In this document: piece by piece, positions 36,392 to 47,461 of the stretch
How the letters are laid out: each line of letters opens with the position of its first letter
Numbering within the stretch: the first letter of the stretch is position 1
Origin: Sarcomyxa edulis
Lineage: Eukaryota; Basidiomycota; Agaricomycetes; Agaricales; Mycenaceae
Length of the DNA: 64,000 nt
Assembly: GCA_009761415.1 (NCBI GenBank)
Contig: QUOL01000021.1
Location: 186,001 to 250,000 of the forward strand
Direction of reading: 5' to 3'
Program-made: the position numbers and the translations under genes
The notes under the pieces: model-generated
Seen by the model: the letters and a program-made list of their open reading frames with translations, nothing else
The model's database searches: none
What the model was told of the DNA's origin: nothing

Positions 36392-37549
36392 TATTGTGGC
36401 GATAGATGAGCGAGTTTGCTGTCGTGGTCGTCAGGAGTTTCTGGAATCTGGTGTGTCCGAAATAGGGCGAAACGTGGCAACACGGACTAGCGCTCGCCGT
36501 CTCTTGCCTTTCTCCATGTTGTTCGCCGTCGAAATCAACATCGAAATCCTCGTCAGCGTCAGAAACAGTCTATGGATCCGGATACTTCAGTGATGAAAGC
36601 ATGCAGATTTTTACTCGAGGGGTGCTTGGGCTGCCGTTCAAATTATGGTCGAACGACCCGAGTGTCTGCAGTCTCTATGGATATCAAGAAAGTTCGAAGA
36701 AAGTCTCAAACTGCAAGTCTTTCTTGAAAATAGCCAGTCTCTGCTACTTAATGAAGCGTATGCAGAAGCTCGTCGATCTAGCGAGCGGCAAAAAAGCCAT
36801 CCTATCTCTGCAATTATGAGAGGCGTGCCCCCGAACCCCGGAGGTCAAAAACAGTTGCGTTGAGGGTACACTAGACCGATAGCAGCTAATCGCGATTGGG
36901 ATGAAGACGAGCATTCTCTAGTATACTCCGAAGAGACACGGATCGCGTCGGAAATGTCCAGCGCGTCAGTCAAGAGGTATGGGCAATGGCGGCGCTACAG
37001 TTTCATCCTTCAAAGGTGGGGTAACCGTTCCATGTATCTCCTTCCACATGGAGAGATAATCGCATCTACAAGCTATGCAGGTGTGGTTCGAATCCCGAAG
37101 ATCGTTGGTCGAGCCCAATGACGCTGCCCTGTAAAGTTGAGCGCCTTATTTGTTTTCTGCTTGTATAGAACACTGAAAGATAGTCAAGCTGGATTTACCG
37201 GAACGCAAGACTCTTCTACTTCATCCCAATAGTATGAGTCGCGTGCTAGAAATCTCGCTTAGTGCGTAAATAAATTCGGGTCTGGACGTGTTGCACCTTC
37301 TTACCCGTCCTCTTCTTCAGACCTTGAAGAAGTAATCATAAGGCGTCAATCGTCTATCGCAAGCGAATGGGTGTCGATAGGTAGTGTGGTAAGAGTTTTG
37401 TTTGGATCGTGACGACAATTGTCATCAATTGTTTGTCTAGCTGCAAAGCGTTAGCTTCCTGACATTTCGGAAGTCAACTCAACACTCGAGCCACCACTTT
37501 CACCCACCCCAATTTTGTTCACTTTTCATCAAGCCTTTTGACTATCATC
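36392..37549. other. Divergent intergenic region GLO3 / linker histone
   Basis: About 1.16 kb between two divergent genes. Short plus-strand frames (36601-36863) show no family signature. A GGTTCGAATCC-like box near 37084 resembles a tRNA B box, but no tRNA cloverleaf can be folded around it. No gene is called. Confidence 0.45.
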
Positions 37550-38682
37550 ATGCCAGCTACTACTTCTAGATTTAAACCTTCCGCCGCAGCATCAGAAAAT
37601 ATATCTCCCCAAGATCGTGCCTCTCGCGCAAACAAAGGCATCGCCGCCGTTAGCACAAGCAAAGTCGTCAAGAACCAGTCCACTGCTCGGGATAAGGTGA
37701 CCAAGACTAAGCCACCACCACATCCCTCTTGGAGGGTAATCATACTCGTAAGCTCTCGATGCTTTCTTCCCGTTCTCGTCACTCACAACTGATATCTCTA
37801 GGAATGCATCGCGGGCCACCCAAGTGGGAAACGTCTGGGCGTCTCACGAAAGGCAATAAAGACATACGCAATGGAGAAATACGAGCTGCCAGAAACGGCA
37901 GCGAACGCGACCTACCTAAGCCGCGCCATAGAGGCCGGGGTGGCAAACGATATATTTGTTCGCCCTACTACCCCTTCGGGAAAGATAAAAGCATCCAAGG
38001 GCAAGACACCGGAGAAATCCAAGACCAAAACCAAGATGGCTCCTACCGCTCCCATCGCTACGGTCTCCAAACTAGCAGACGTCAAACCGGGATCGAGTCG
38101 AAAATCTAGGACTGCGAAAACATCTGCCACTATCACACCTGGTCCTAAAATGGACGTCGATACAGCTGAAGACGAAGAAGATAACTCTGTTGCGCTCAGT
38201 AGTAGGGAGACGGTGTGTACATTTCGTGTATCTCAATGTTTTGTTGAGAAATGCTTACCTGGATGTCATTCAGCTTCCACCGCGATTGCAGAGAATACTC
38301 GACAATTACCTACCTGTTCCGTCTGAGGCTCTACCAGCTGATGCTCTACCAGCTGAGGTACCAGCTGCAAAGTTAGTCGCTGCTAAGGAGGTGGATCCCG
38401 TACTTCCACCACGACTGCAGAGAATACTCGACAATTACCGACTTGTTCCGTCTGAAGCTCTACCAGCTGAGGTACCAGCTGCAAAGTCAGTCGCTGCTAA
38501 GAGGGTGAACTCTACCGGTACGAAGAAAATCACTTCGACGCGTGGAGCGGCAAAAAAAGTGAGCCTGTACATCCATATCTCCGGCTTTCTTTGTCTGATA
38601 CACTGGTACGTAGGCTGTCACCGCCAGCTCCAACGGCAGGTACAGGACACGCAGTAGAGCTGCCCTCGAACCGCTGACCTAA
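37550..38682 (+). CDS. Linker histone H1, divergent paralogue (copy A)
   Basis: Exons 37550-37747, 37802-38212, 38274-38558 and 38614-38682 give about 320 residues. The H1/H5 globular winged-helix domain spans about residues 58-130: HPSWRVIILECIAGHPSGKR, LGVSRKAIKTYAMEKYEL, YLSRAIEAGVANDIFVRP, SGKIK. The Lys/Ala/Pro-rich tail fits linker histones. Compared with copy B the globular domain is clearly diverged. The third exon contains a tandem duplication (38274-38402 and 38403-38515) coding LPPRLQRILDNY then VPSEALPAEVPAAK twice, which copy B lacks. The last exon ends RTRSRAALEPLT. It lies about 600 bp upstream of a CsbD/Hmp1-like gene in the same orientation, as copy B does. It should bind nucleosomal linker DNA; expression unknown. 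Confidence 0.8.
38274..38515 (+). repeat. Intragenic tandem duplication in H1 copy A
   Basis: Unit 1 (38274-38402) and unit 2 (38403-38515) both start CTTCCACCRCGAYTGCAGAG and preserve the reading frame. Unit 1 carries a further 15 bp internal duplication (ATGCTCTACCAGCTG). The duplication lies wholly within exon 3, in the histone tail. Confidence 0.8.
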
Positions 38683-39110
38683 GTCCTGGATTTGAAAACG
38701 GTACGGTGTTCTAGTGTCTCCACTCTCACTCATCTATTCAACATACGTTTCTTTTAGTCTACATGACTTTGTTGCAATGGCGACTTTATGACATCCTTTT
38801 CTGTACTCTTTGCTCCTATCTTTTGTAATCCTCAACTGTGTATATATTCCCAGCATCTTCTATCAGTGTATCGTGTTTTGTTTCCCCATTCTGCCGCTGT
38901 GGTCGTAATCGTTAATCCTCACGTCGAAACTCAATCCCGCATTGTACATGGGAGTGCCGAAAGCTTTTTTGGAGATTTCGCTGTATCCTCATGACAAGCC
39001 TTCCCCACGACTTTCATTCTGCGTATAACTCAAGTACTCGACTTGGCCCGAGACGGTCTGTGGTTGAGTTCGGGGATGTCGGGACGAATTGAGGAACCTG
39101 AATTACCATA

Positions 39111-39175
39111 AACGGAAAGTCGATAAACGATGACGTCACGAGGCGACGCGTTTAAACGCGTCATTTGCTGCCAAG
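39111..39175. promoter_or_regulatory. Conserved promoter block with CRE and ACGCGT palindrome (copy A)
   Basis: This 65 bp block upstream of the Hmp1-like copy A is repeated almost unchanged, inverted, at 50000-50065 upstream of copy B, while flanking promoter DNA has diverged. It contains TGACGTCA (39131-39138), the ATF/CREB consensus, and a perfect 18 bp palindrome (39145-39162) holding two ACGCGT boxes. The start codon lies about 140 bp downstream. ACGCGT matches the MluI cell-cycle box, and CRE sites are bound by stress-responsive Atf-type factors in fungi; use here is inferred from conservation. Confidence 0.65.
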
Positions 39176-39279
39176 GCCCCAACTGGATGGTATAAAGAGG
39201 ACCTCCGTTCAAAACGTCTTTCTTTCTTTCCCCATAATCAACCCCCTCACTCAAAAACTCAGCCCCTTATTACAACGAT

Positions 39280-39761
39280 ATGTCTGGTGAACCCAAGTAA
39301 TTTCTCTCCATTTTTTCGCAGACGATGATCGATGATCACTGACTCCTCCTTCAGCAAGTCTTCTGGTCAATTCCACAGTGCCAAAGGCACAGTCGTCGAA
39401 GCTATCGGAAACGCGACCGGCCTCGAGTCGTGGCAAACTTCAGGATCGAAGGAACACGCTGAGGTCCGTTATATGCGCTATCTTCATGTCACAATGCGTT
39501 GTTTCTCAGAATTTATCTAGGGAGAGGCAGAATACAAAGCGGCTCAAGCTAAAGGGTACGTTGAAGGCACCACAGATCGCGTTGCCGGCTACGGAAAGTC
39601 CGTCGTGGGTGCTGTCACTGGCGATAAGACCCAAGAAGCTTCTGGTGAGTCCCCTTCCGAGTTTGTATGCTACTCTTTCCTCACGCGCATACATACACCT
39701 TTTACTAGGCGATATCCAGAAGGCAAAGGGCGAAGCCCAGCAAGACATGAACAAGCCTTGA
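39280..39761 (+). CDS. hmp1: CsbD/Hmp1-like small stress or DNA-binding protein (copy A)
   Basis: Four exons (39280-39296, 39355-39463, 39521-39644, 39709-39761) give 100 residues: MSGEPNKSSGQFHSAKGTV at the start, then AIGNATGLESWQTSGSKEH, GEAEYKAAQAKGYVEGTTDR, GYGKSVVGAVTGDKTQEASG and KAKGEAQQDMNKP. This matches the basidiomycete proteins annotated as mismatched base pair and cruciform DNA recognition protein (Hmp1 of Ustilago), which contain CsbD-like hydrophilic repeats. The role is uncertain: DNA recognition was reported for Hmp1, and CsbD proteins are stress-induced in bacteria. The first exon is only 17 bp. It is nearly identical in protein to copy B (49417-49884). Confidence 0.85.
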
Positions 39762-39919
39762 TTAAACTTTCTTGCCTTTTGTACTACCAATACGGACAAG
39801 AAATGTCGATTCTTTGTGACCTACATCAATGACAAAAAATCGTGATCAATGATACTGAGAGTGTTCGAAAGACATCGAGTACATGAAACAGAATTACGTT
39901 GGAGGAAAACTAAGAAACC

Positions 39920-41563
39920 TTATATCAAGTCGACGTTAAGGCGAGAATCCATCAAGGTAAGACCATCCCACGGGTCAAAGAACTCTACGCTGGCTGGAGC
40001 TTCCACATCCTCCACTTTAATATCCAAGCCATCATCTCGCAAGGACACAAACTCTGGAGATAGAGGATGCCCCTGGTCATCGTCGAAGCGCAGGATCTGG
40101 ACGGAAGTGAGGCGTGCGATTCCTGGCTGACCTGATCGTCTTCTAGAGTGAACAAAATCGAGTAGGACCTTATCTGACGTGTCATCATAATGAGACAGCT
40201 TTATTTTTTGGAGATTGGAAAGTAGGCACGCGGAAGGAGTGTCTGAGTTTGGGGTAAGAAGTCGTAAAAGTGGGTTCCCGAAAGTTGTTTGTATTCGTAT
40301 CGCCTGAAGCGAGTCCTGCCAGATCGTCGGATTGAAGGCAAATAGTTCGAGGTCGATGAGACCTGGCATGAGGAAAAGACATTCGATGATATCGTTAGGA
40401 AAAACCTGCATGTGGGGAAATTTGATCCTCCTCAGACTGCATGAGGACCTGTTGATCATGGAAGACAATGCAGGATACAGTCTACGGCAGCGTTCGACGG
40501 GACCCACATCTGAGACTATAGACAATGGAATATGATTGACGATGAGGGTTTGTAGCCCGGGTACGACGATGACACGCAGGAAGAATTCGATCATCATATC
40601 TTCGGTTTCCATGGAGAGTGTATGAAGATTCGGAAGAGTGACAAGTCGGGTAATGGGATGAATAAAACCTGTGAGGAAAGGTGTGGCCAACGAAAACTTG
40701 CGTAGATTGCTGCATTGCTCGAGCATATTTAACAGGCTTTCGACATCATATGGACACTGCAAGTGCAGTTCGTCCAATTGATTCAGAGGAAGGAGACTAG
40801 CTTCATCGATCTTGATGAAGACCCCTATAGTCACTCGGCGAAGAGAAGACGTGTGCTTCAAGATTGAGAAGGCGTTGAAATCGAGAGCCCAAAAGGTATC
40901 ATATAGATTGATCGCAATTTCCGCCAAGTCTGGTGAATCTAGTGAACCTAGATCGCTGAGCAACTCCCAAGGGACTCTCATTTGGATACCTCGGAACCGG
41001 TGCATGAAGAGCCTCAAGAATTCGATTACTGGAGGAAAGTCATCCTTATCCTTTTCGGAGAAGTACAAGGAGATAGAAAGGGGGTATTCTCCGGATCTGG
41101 CGAGCCAACGTTTGGCCTTCTCGAGAACGGAGAGAATCCCCTGGTCGGTAGCTGGAAAGCGGCGAGGAATGGGAATGTGTAGAGACGACCATATTTCCGG
41201 AGTCGATAGAGTGATCGCTCTCCACTCGGAACATATGCGGGATAGAAGAAGAGGGGATTCTGTAGTGTCCATGACACAGTTCCGCGCTGGTAGGCATCGA
41301 ACGAATATCTCCTGCAGCAACTCCGGCACCAGGCGTCGCATAGGCGATAGAAGGGCCTTATGAGAATCAACGAATTGCTTGAGCTTAGCATGCTCGGACT
41401 CCAAAGCTTCTAGAGTAGCACGCATGCGTGTCATCTCGGCTTCGAGGTTCTGAAGTTTCGCCTCTGGTCCAGAGATATACGTCTTGATCTCCTGCTGTTG
41501 AGATTCGGAGGGAATATAATTCGTGTGGAGGATGTTCGCATACGGAGATTCGGTATCGTCCAT
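39920..41563 (-). CDS. Coiled-coil F-box / leucine-rich protein
   Basis: A single intronless exon codes about 547 residues from MDDTESPYANILHTN (41563); an ATG at 41602 would add 13. After a coiled coil (about residues 25-60, with LEAEMTRMRATLEALESEH) comes the F-box: LSPMRRLVPELLQEIFVRCLP then PLLLSRICSEWRAITLSTPE and WSSLHIPIP. Then come about 400 residues of irregular leucine-rich repeats. It is a paralogue of 32634-34243 and 53970-55580. Such genes are highly expanded in Agaricomycetes and are presumed SCF adaptors; the substrate is unknown. Its stop lies 160 bp from the stop of the Hmp1-like copy A on the other strand, so the two converge. Confidence 0.82.
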   Translation of the reverse strand: MDDTESPYANILHTNYIPSESQQQEIKTYISGPEAKLQNLEAEMTRMRATLEALESEHAKLKQFVDSHKALLSPMRRLVPELLQEIFVRCLPARNCVMDTTESPLLLSRICSEWRAITLSTPEIWSSLHIPIPRRFPATDQGILSVLEKAKRWLARSGEYPLSISLYFSEKDKDDFPPVIEFLRLFMHRFRGIQMRVPWELLSDLGSLDSPDLAEIAINLYDTFWALDFNAFSILKHTSSLRRVTIGVFIKIDEASLLPLNQLDELHLQCPYDVESLLNMLEQCSNLRKFSLATPFLTGFIHPITRLVTLPNLHTLSMETEDMMIEFFLRVIVVPGLQTLIVNHIPLSIVSDVGPVERCRRLYPALSSMINRSSCSLRRIKFPHMQVFPNDIIECLFLMPGLIDLELFAFNPTIWQDSLQAIRIQTTFGNPLLRLLTPNSDTPSACLLSNLQKIKLSHYDDTSDKVLLDFVHSRRRSGQPGIARLTSVQILRFDDDQGHPLSPEFVSLRDDGLDIKVEDVEAPASVEFFDPWDGLTLMDSRLNVDLI

Positions 41564-41602
41564 GGTCCATGTGTCGTCGATTGCAGTTTTGGAGGAATTC
41601 AT

Positions 41603-42211
41603 GGGTACTAGTTAGTCTTTAGAGACTTACTTTGATGCAACTGGAGATATGAGCAGAGTGGCGACTGTAGCCGTTGAATGTTGAAAACTTGAGCGCTCAT
41701 GAGCGCCAAGTGGAGGCTGCAATTTTGTTTCGAAACTCTATTTTTCTCTATTTTTCTCCTGCACTCGGGCGGCCTCTCTTGTGTAGATCTACACGGTTTA
41801 CATGAGCCTTCTCCCCATTTCTCCCTCCTTCAACTCGATTGGATGAAATATGACGTCCTCATCAGCAGTGGCACACTATAACGCGTGGATTGACCTCAAG
41901 CCTAAGGCTCCATCGGGTGGCAGCGTCGTCCAGCAGCTGAGAGTCACGCGTTGTTGCTATCGACTTTATCTCAGGCTACCTGTTTCTTTCCATCCCGAGT
42001 CGAGGTCCTGAAAGTGACTCCAGGATGGATTCACAGTCTTCGCTATTGCAGATGTCTGAGATCTATGTTTAGTGCACCGTGATCAGGTGCTTCGACTCGG
42101 ACTCGGAGCTCTCGACAAGATTTTGTTCGCATGCTCTAGATCCCAAGACCATACGTGGACTCGTTATTTGGAAGCTCGACTCTGTCTGGAATCATCACCT
42201 CGTCGCCCCAG
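41603..42211. other. Divergent intergenic region
   Basis: About 610 bp between the divergent F-box gene and the TPP enzyme gene. No coding sequence is supported. A duplicated ctatttttct unit occurs near 41740. Confidence 0.4.
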
Positions 42212-44524
42212 ATGCTAACAACCTCCTCCGTATTCCTCAGGACTCTCGCTGAAGCTGGTATCACTCATGCGTTCGTCAATTGGGGATCCGATCGTCCGTA
42301 CTGTCATGCTTAGGCTGATCGCTCGATAGATCGGTTTGGACTCACTGAGGCACTTTCATGTTCTCATAGATCCCGCTTTACTGGAAGATCTCGAAAGACA
42401 GCGTGTCCAGGCGACTAACGGGAGGACGGCTCCTGAGATCATAACATGTCCTAACGAGATGGTCGCCCTCAGTGCTGCACAGGGGTACGCACAGGTGACT
42501 GGAAAGCCTGCCGCAGTTATCGTCCATGTCGATGTCGGAACACAGGTGACTACAGAATCATGCCAATGTCTCACAACCAGATATCTCATTAGACCAGGCA
42601 ATGGCTGGGGCGATACACAACGTCGATCGTGGTCGAACTCCAGTCTTGATTTATGCGGGGGCATCTCCCTTTTCTAGTAACAGTGAGCTCAAAGGGAGCA
42701 GAAACGAGTTTATCATGTGGTTGCAAGGTGAGTCCAATCTATACCAGTCAGGTCGTCGCAGCTCTGACGAGGGATGTTCAAAGATGTCCCAGATCAAGCT
42801 GCCATCGTGCGGCAGTACATGCGTCACACTGCACAAATCAACAGCGGCAAAACAGTCGCAGAAGTCATCAAGCGGTCTCTCCAAATGTAATGTTGCGAAC
42901 ATCGACGGTCTAGCATTGGTACTACTCACATCGATCTTTCAGAGCTATGAGCCAACCGAGAGGCCCGGTGTACTTATGGGCTCGTCGAGAGGTCATGGAG
43001 CAAGAAATAGACGCGTCTCTCATGGAACGTGCTATCAATATCCATCAATGGCCTCCAATCGAACCTAGCGCTCTCTCCCCCACCGGTGAGCTAACATCCC
43101 GTTCTCCTCATGGTAGCATCCTAGTCCAATCAACTTACATTCTCACCATCTGCGAGTTGCGACGCGGATAGCTACGGCTCTTCTGACAGCCCAGTTCCCA
43201 CTCATTATCACTTCCAATCTGGGTCGAAATACAGAGGCCATCCCACCCCTAGTCGCACTTTCGACTCTCCTCTCAATCCCCATCTTCGCAGCCTGCCCCT
43301 CTGTCGTAAACGTTCCTTTCTCCCACCCTTACTTCTGCGGTTTATCATATCTTCCTCCTGGGACGCATACTGAACATCTCGAACAAGCAGACGTCATCCT
43401 CATCCTCGAATCAGATATCCCTTGGATCCCTTCGAATAACAAACCACAAGAAGGTGCCAGAGTATTCGTTATTGACAGCGGCGATCCTTTGAAAGTGAAC
43501 ATCGGATCGTGGCATGTCGACGCAGAGCTCGTGTGCAAAGCCGACCCTGAGATTTCTCTAGACCAGATCGTAGAATCCATAAGGAAGGTCGACAAAGAGC
43601 TCAGCGTTATGAGTGGCACCTCGAAAAGCCTCCTTGGTAGTCGGGATATAATGGAACGAGGGAAGCTGTTGGCAAAGAATCATTCTGACTGGATCCGTGC
43701 ACTGGATATCGCGGAGGATAGCTACCCAGACGCTTCCAGAGCCCCGGATAACAGCCTTACTACCATTCCTCCGAATTTCACTGTTCCGAACGTTATCGGC
43801 GTCCTGCGAACAGCGATCCAGACCAATACACCTAATCAGGGCCTCAATACTCTCGTTCTCAACGAAGGCATCAGCAATTACACTGATGTCTGGTCACATC
43901 TTCGACCTGAAGCTCCTGGGAGCGTCCTCACGTCTGGGGGGTCTTCATTGGGTTGGTCATTAGCTGCAGCTATAGGAGGATACCTCGGGGCGCAAGCAAC
44001 GGGGGCGCAATATGATCTAATAACTGCTATTGTCGGCGACGGATCGTTTATGTTCTCAGTACCTAGTTCAGCATATTGGATTGCGAGGAAATATAAAACG
44101 GTCAGATCATTTATGTCTGTCAACGCATCGACTTACACGTTATTTCAGCCTTTTTTGACCATCGTACTCAATAACGGAGGATGGAAGGTACGTCACCGGG
44201 TCGAATATCATGATGAGACCTGTTTTCTCTGAACCGAGATGTTTTTTCGACCGTTTAAAGTCACCTAAACTATCGATGCTCGGTGTCTACCCCACCGGGC
44301 ACGGCAGTAAGGTCCTAGGAAATCAACTTACGGTTGGCTTTGGTCCAGATTGTCCTGATTACTCGCAGATAGCTATTGCGGCGTCTGCAGGGTGGGCATG
44401 GGGGCGACGCGTTGACGCATCGGGTGGCAAGCAAGCCTTAGAAGAAGTAATTGCGGAGGCTATCAAAGTGGTTGTTCAGGAAAAGAGGTGCGCGGTCGTT
44501 GATTGTGTGTTGGAGTCTATTTGA
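42212..44524 (+). CDS. Thiamine-pyrophosphate enzyme, acetolactate-synthase-like
   Basis: Eight exons (42212-42293, 42370-42545, 42598-42727, 42784-42886, 42943-43085, 43157-44100, 44149-44187, 44261-44524) give about 626 residues in consistent phase. The N-terminal PYR domain has FVNWGSDHPALLED, ITCPNEMVALSAAQGYAQ with the conserved cofactor-activating Glu, VHVDVGTQAMAGAIHN and GASPFSSNSELKGSRNE. The central domain is present, and the PP domain carries the TPP/Mg motif GDGSFMFS to LNNGGWKSPKLSMLG. These proteins resemble acetolactate synthase and benzoylformate decarboxylase. In fungi this clade is distinct from mitochondrial Ilv2 and its substrate is not settled. No mitochondrial leader is obvious, so a cytosolic location is likely. 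The AP-2 sigma gene starts 184 bp downstream. Confidence 0.85.
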
Positions 44525-44707
44525 GAGATACCGAAGAAGGACAGTATAAAATACGTTGTATTATCAGTATGTGTACTTACGATTTGATTGAAGAGCAAAA
44601 TAAGAGACGCGTCTTGACGGAGCCGCCCTTTCCACGTGCCAATTCGCCACGCGCAGTGCCTACCGAATTCTTTGCACTGCCACTGGCAGCACTTGCATGT
44701 CACGGTC

Positions 44708-45399
44708 ATGATCAGATTTATCCTTGTGCAGGTCTGTCTGCTATGTGTCGTCTTTCCGGCTAGGAATTCATAGATCGTTTCTCAGAATCGTCAAGGAAAG
44801 ACTAGGTTGTCGAAATGGTATGTTCCGTATGACGACGACGAGAAGGTGAGAGAGCATCTTGAAGTTTTGTGCATTGGCTGAAGTATTCACGAATCAGGTT
44901 AGACTGCGGGGGGAAGTCCACAGACTAGTGGCTCCTCGCGATCAGAAATACCAGTCAAACTTTGTCGAAGTGAGTTTCGAGCTGTGGATCGTTCACTAGT
45001 ACTTATTGTCTACGCAGTTCCGGAACTATAAAGTCGTTTATCGTCGTTACGCTGGACTTTTCTTTTGCGTCTGCGTTGATGCGAATGACAACGAGCTTGC
45101 GTACTTGGAGGCTATTCATCTCTTCGTGGAAGTTTTAGGTTCGTTCAATCTTCTCTTCTAGTGTCGACGTCCCAGTACTAAATGACTGTAGATTCCTTTT
45201 TCGACAATGTCTGCGAGTTAGATCTCGTCTTCAATTTCTATAAGGTGTGCTCTGTTCAACTTATGCTCATCCCAGTTTCATATGATACCTTTTGTAGGTA
45301 TACGCTATCCTGGACGAAATATTTCTCGCTGGCGAGATTGAGGAGACAAGTAAAGATGTTGTTTTGTCTAGGTTGGAAGAGCTGGAGAAGCTTGAGTAG
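44708..45399 (+). CDS. APS2: AP-2 adaptor complex subunit sigma
   Basis: Six small exons (44708-44731, 44786-44845, 44898-44969, 45018-45138, 45192-45244, 45298-45399) give 143 residues, the normal length for the family. The sequence is highly conserved: [93 protein letters not shown] and [10 protein letters not shown]. It is the small subunit of the AP-2 clathrin adaptor at the plasma membrane, recognising dileucine signals in endocytic cargo. Every intron follows GT-AG rules and is about 48-54 bp. Confidence 0.95.
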
Positions 45400-47461
45400 G
45401 AATATCTTGTAAGCCTATCTTCGTCGTCTGCCAAACATGGAACTCATTGCATTCAGTTACTTTTTTCTAATGTTATATAATACCTTGTAGATATGAGGCT
45501 CGCAACTCCCAATATTCATGTATGGTCAGTACCTCTTTATATATACCTCTCGATTACCGATTGATTTTGAATTAGTTGCTTGCCCCAGATCGTAATCTCC
45601 GCTTGTAAATCTCGTTCTGAATGTGCTGCATCTCCCAACACGGAGCCGAAGATATCTACGACTAAATTATCCGCCGATTCTCCGTTACGCACACATCGGC
45701 TCCCGACCAAGGCTGATTCAAGGTTATCGATACTATGAGATCTTGCAAAAGCTTCTCAGTGAGTACTGATGACGTTTTCGTGCACCGTCTGCGCACGCAT
45801 GTTGTACGCTGAGTCTTATCCGATCCAGCTGAAGTCCTAGAGAAACTCGTCCTCGTGATTTCGCAATTCACTTTCCACTCAGGTCGCTCTGTTCATCGAT
45901 TATCGTGTCTCCGAAGTTGATACATCGGTTCGTCAATCTCCGCGTTTAAATCAATCTTAGCATCGCGAGTGCACCTTCGCTGGGTCTTCGGTTCTTCAAC
46001 AATAAGGTTGTCGTTAAAACTCTCCGTTTCTTCGAGCAGCAGCTTGTAGTCGCGGGAACGCCGGACAATTTCTGATTCTTCTTGAAAGGAATAATTCAAA
46101 TCGATGCTTAAACTTCTTTGGCTATATCTCAAATCAAACGACCATGTACTGTGAATGCGGCGTCCATGTGTGCTTCACGGAGGAGGAGCGAAGCTCCAGC
46201 AGCCCCAAACCAATGGTATTACCACGCGCGGGTATTCCTTTCCAAATCAATTATACAGCGAGGACTGACAAGTTTTATCATGATCCGTGGTCCCAGCGCC
46301 CTCCAAAAACGACAAAAACAAGTCTTTGGTGCCGTATAGGCGCGGAACGCAACTGTACCGGAGCGGACCGACGGCCATGGGAGCGTCTCGTTCGACAGGT
46401 GACAAGTACGGGCCTTATGGTGAGTGAGCGAGTGGAACTTCTGTTTATCTGGATGACTCACAGATTATACTAGACAATCTAAATACTGTAACTTGCTCGC
46501 ATCCTCGAAGAAAACGTTACACGAGAAGATATCCTGTCGGCGCCCGCAATGCATATGAAGAATGCAGGGCGCTGGTGGACAATTTTGACTTGGTACGCAG
46601 ATAACGTGCATTTAAAGATTCGACTTAATATCACGATGGTGTAACCCTATTCTATGGCTCCCGGCACTCGGTCTGACAACGCTGCTGAGAAACTTTTCCA
46701 AATTTACTGCCATCAAATTCCATCTTTCGTCCGCTTACCGAGGCACAAAAGCACCGTAGCGCACTTCGAATATCCAGATAGGGAACTTTGTCGATGCACT
46801 GACATCGTTGTCAGGTCGCGTCCAGTCGGTAAACATCGTTGCTCACCGAATTGTCCGTACAAAGAGGCACATGGAGTGCACATGGATTCCACGTGGGAGG
46901 TAACTAGCTTGATTAAAAAGGACCGAGTTTACAAGTAAAGTGCGACTGGTACAAAGGCTCTTATCCATCACTGTTCTAGGCACTAGCAGCAAGTAAATTT
47001 CAACATATGGTTAAAAGCATGGGAAATATGAAGCCATAATGACTACCCGGAGATCCCCCCAAGGGTTCGCATTTCCGAAATGCCTCCGCACTGATTCCAC
47101 GCCAGGATTGCAAGATCGACTGCATAAATAGGCGATGACGGGGTGGCTCTAATCCTCTCGCTTTTAACAGTTCCCCCTTCCATTCGTTCATTGGTCCGAG
47201 TACCTCTTCTTCCCTGCTCGCTCAGAGTCGGCACATCCTGTACGTTGCTCATTCTGTGATCTCAACGATATAGACTCAATTAATTAATTTACTGATCCGC
47301 TGATCTCTCCATTAGTTTCTTCGCTACCCGACATTTGCATAGCAAATCTTTTCACTCTTTTACTTTCGCACTCCCAAGGGAGTCTGTGAGTTCACCACCT
47401 CTATCCTACTGAGATGATTTGCTTATCTACGTGATGACAGGGTTATGATTCGTATTACTAC
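45400..47461. other. 2 kb stretch without a supported gene
   Basis: Frames at 46144-46473 and 46654-46938 (plus) and 45893-46132 (minus) are open but lack recognisable domains, conserved splice structure or paralogues in the window. The last 450 bp should contain the promoter of the F-box-like gene. Decayed genes cannot be excluded. Confidence 0.4.

Noticed and set aside
37080..37100. tRNA B-box-like sequence GGTTCGAATCC
   Set aside because: No A box at the right distance, and the T-stem does not pair; no cloverleaf can be built.
46144..46938. Open frames containing cysteine-rich segments
   Set aside because: No Cys/His spacing typical of a zinc finger, no paralogue and no splice support.
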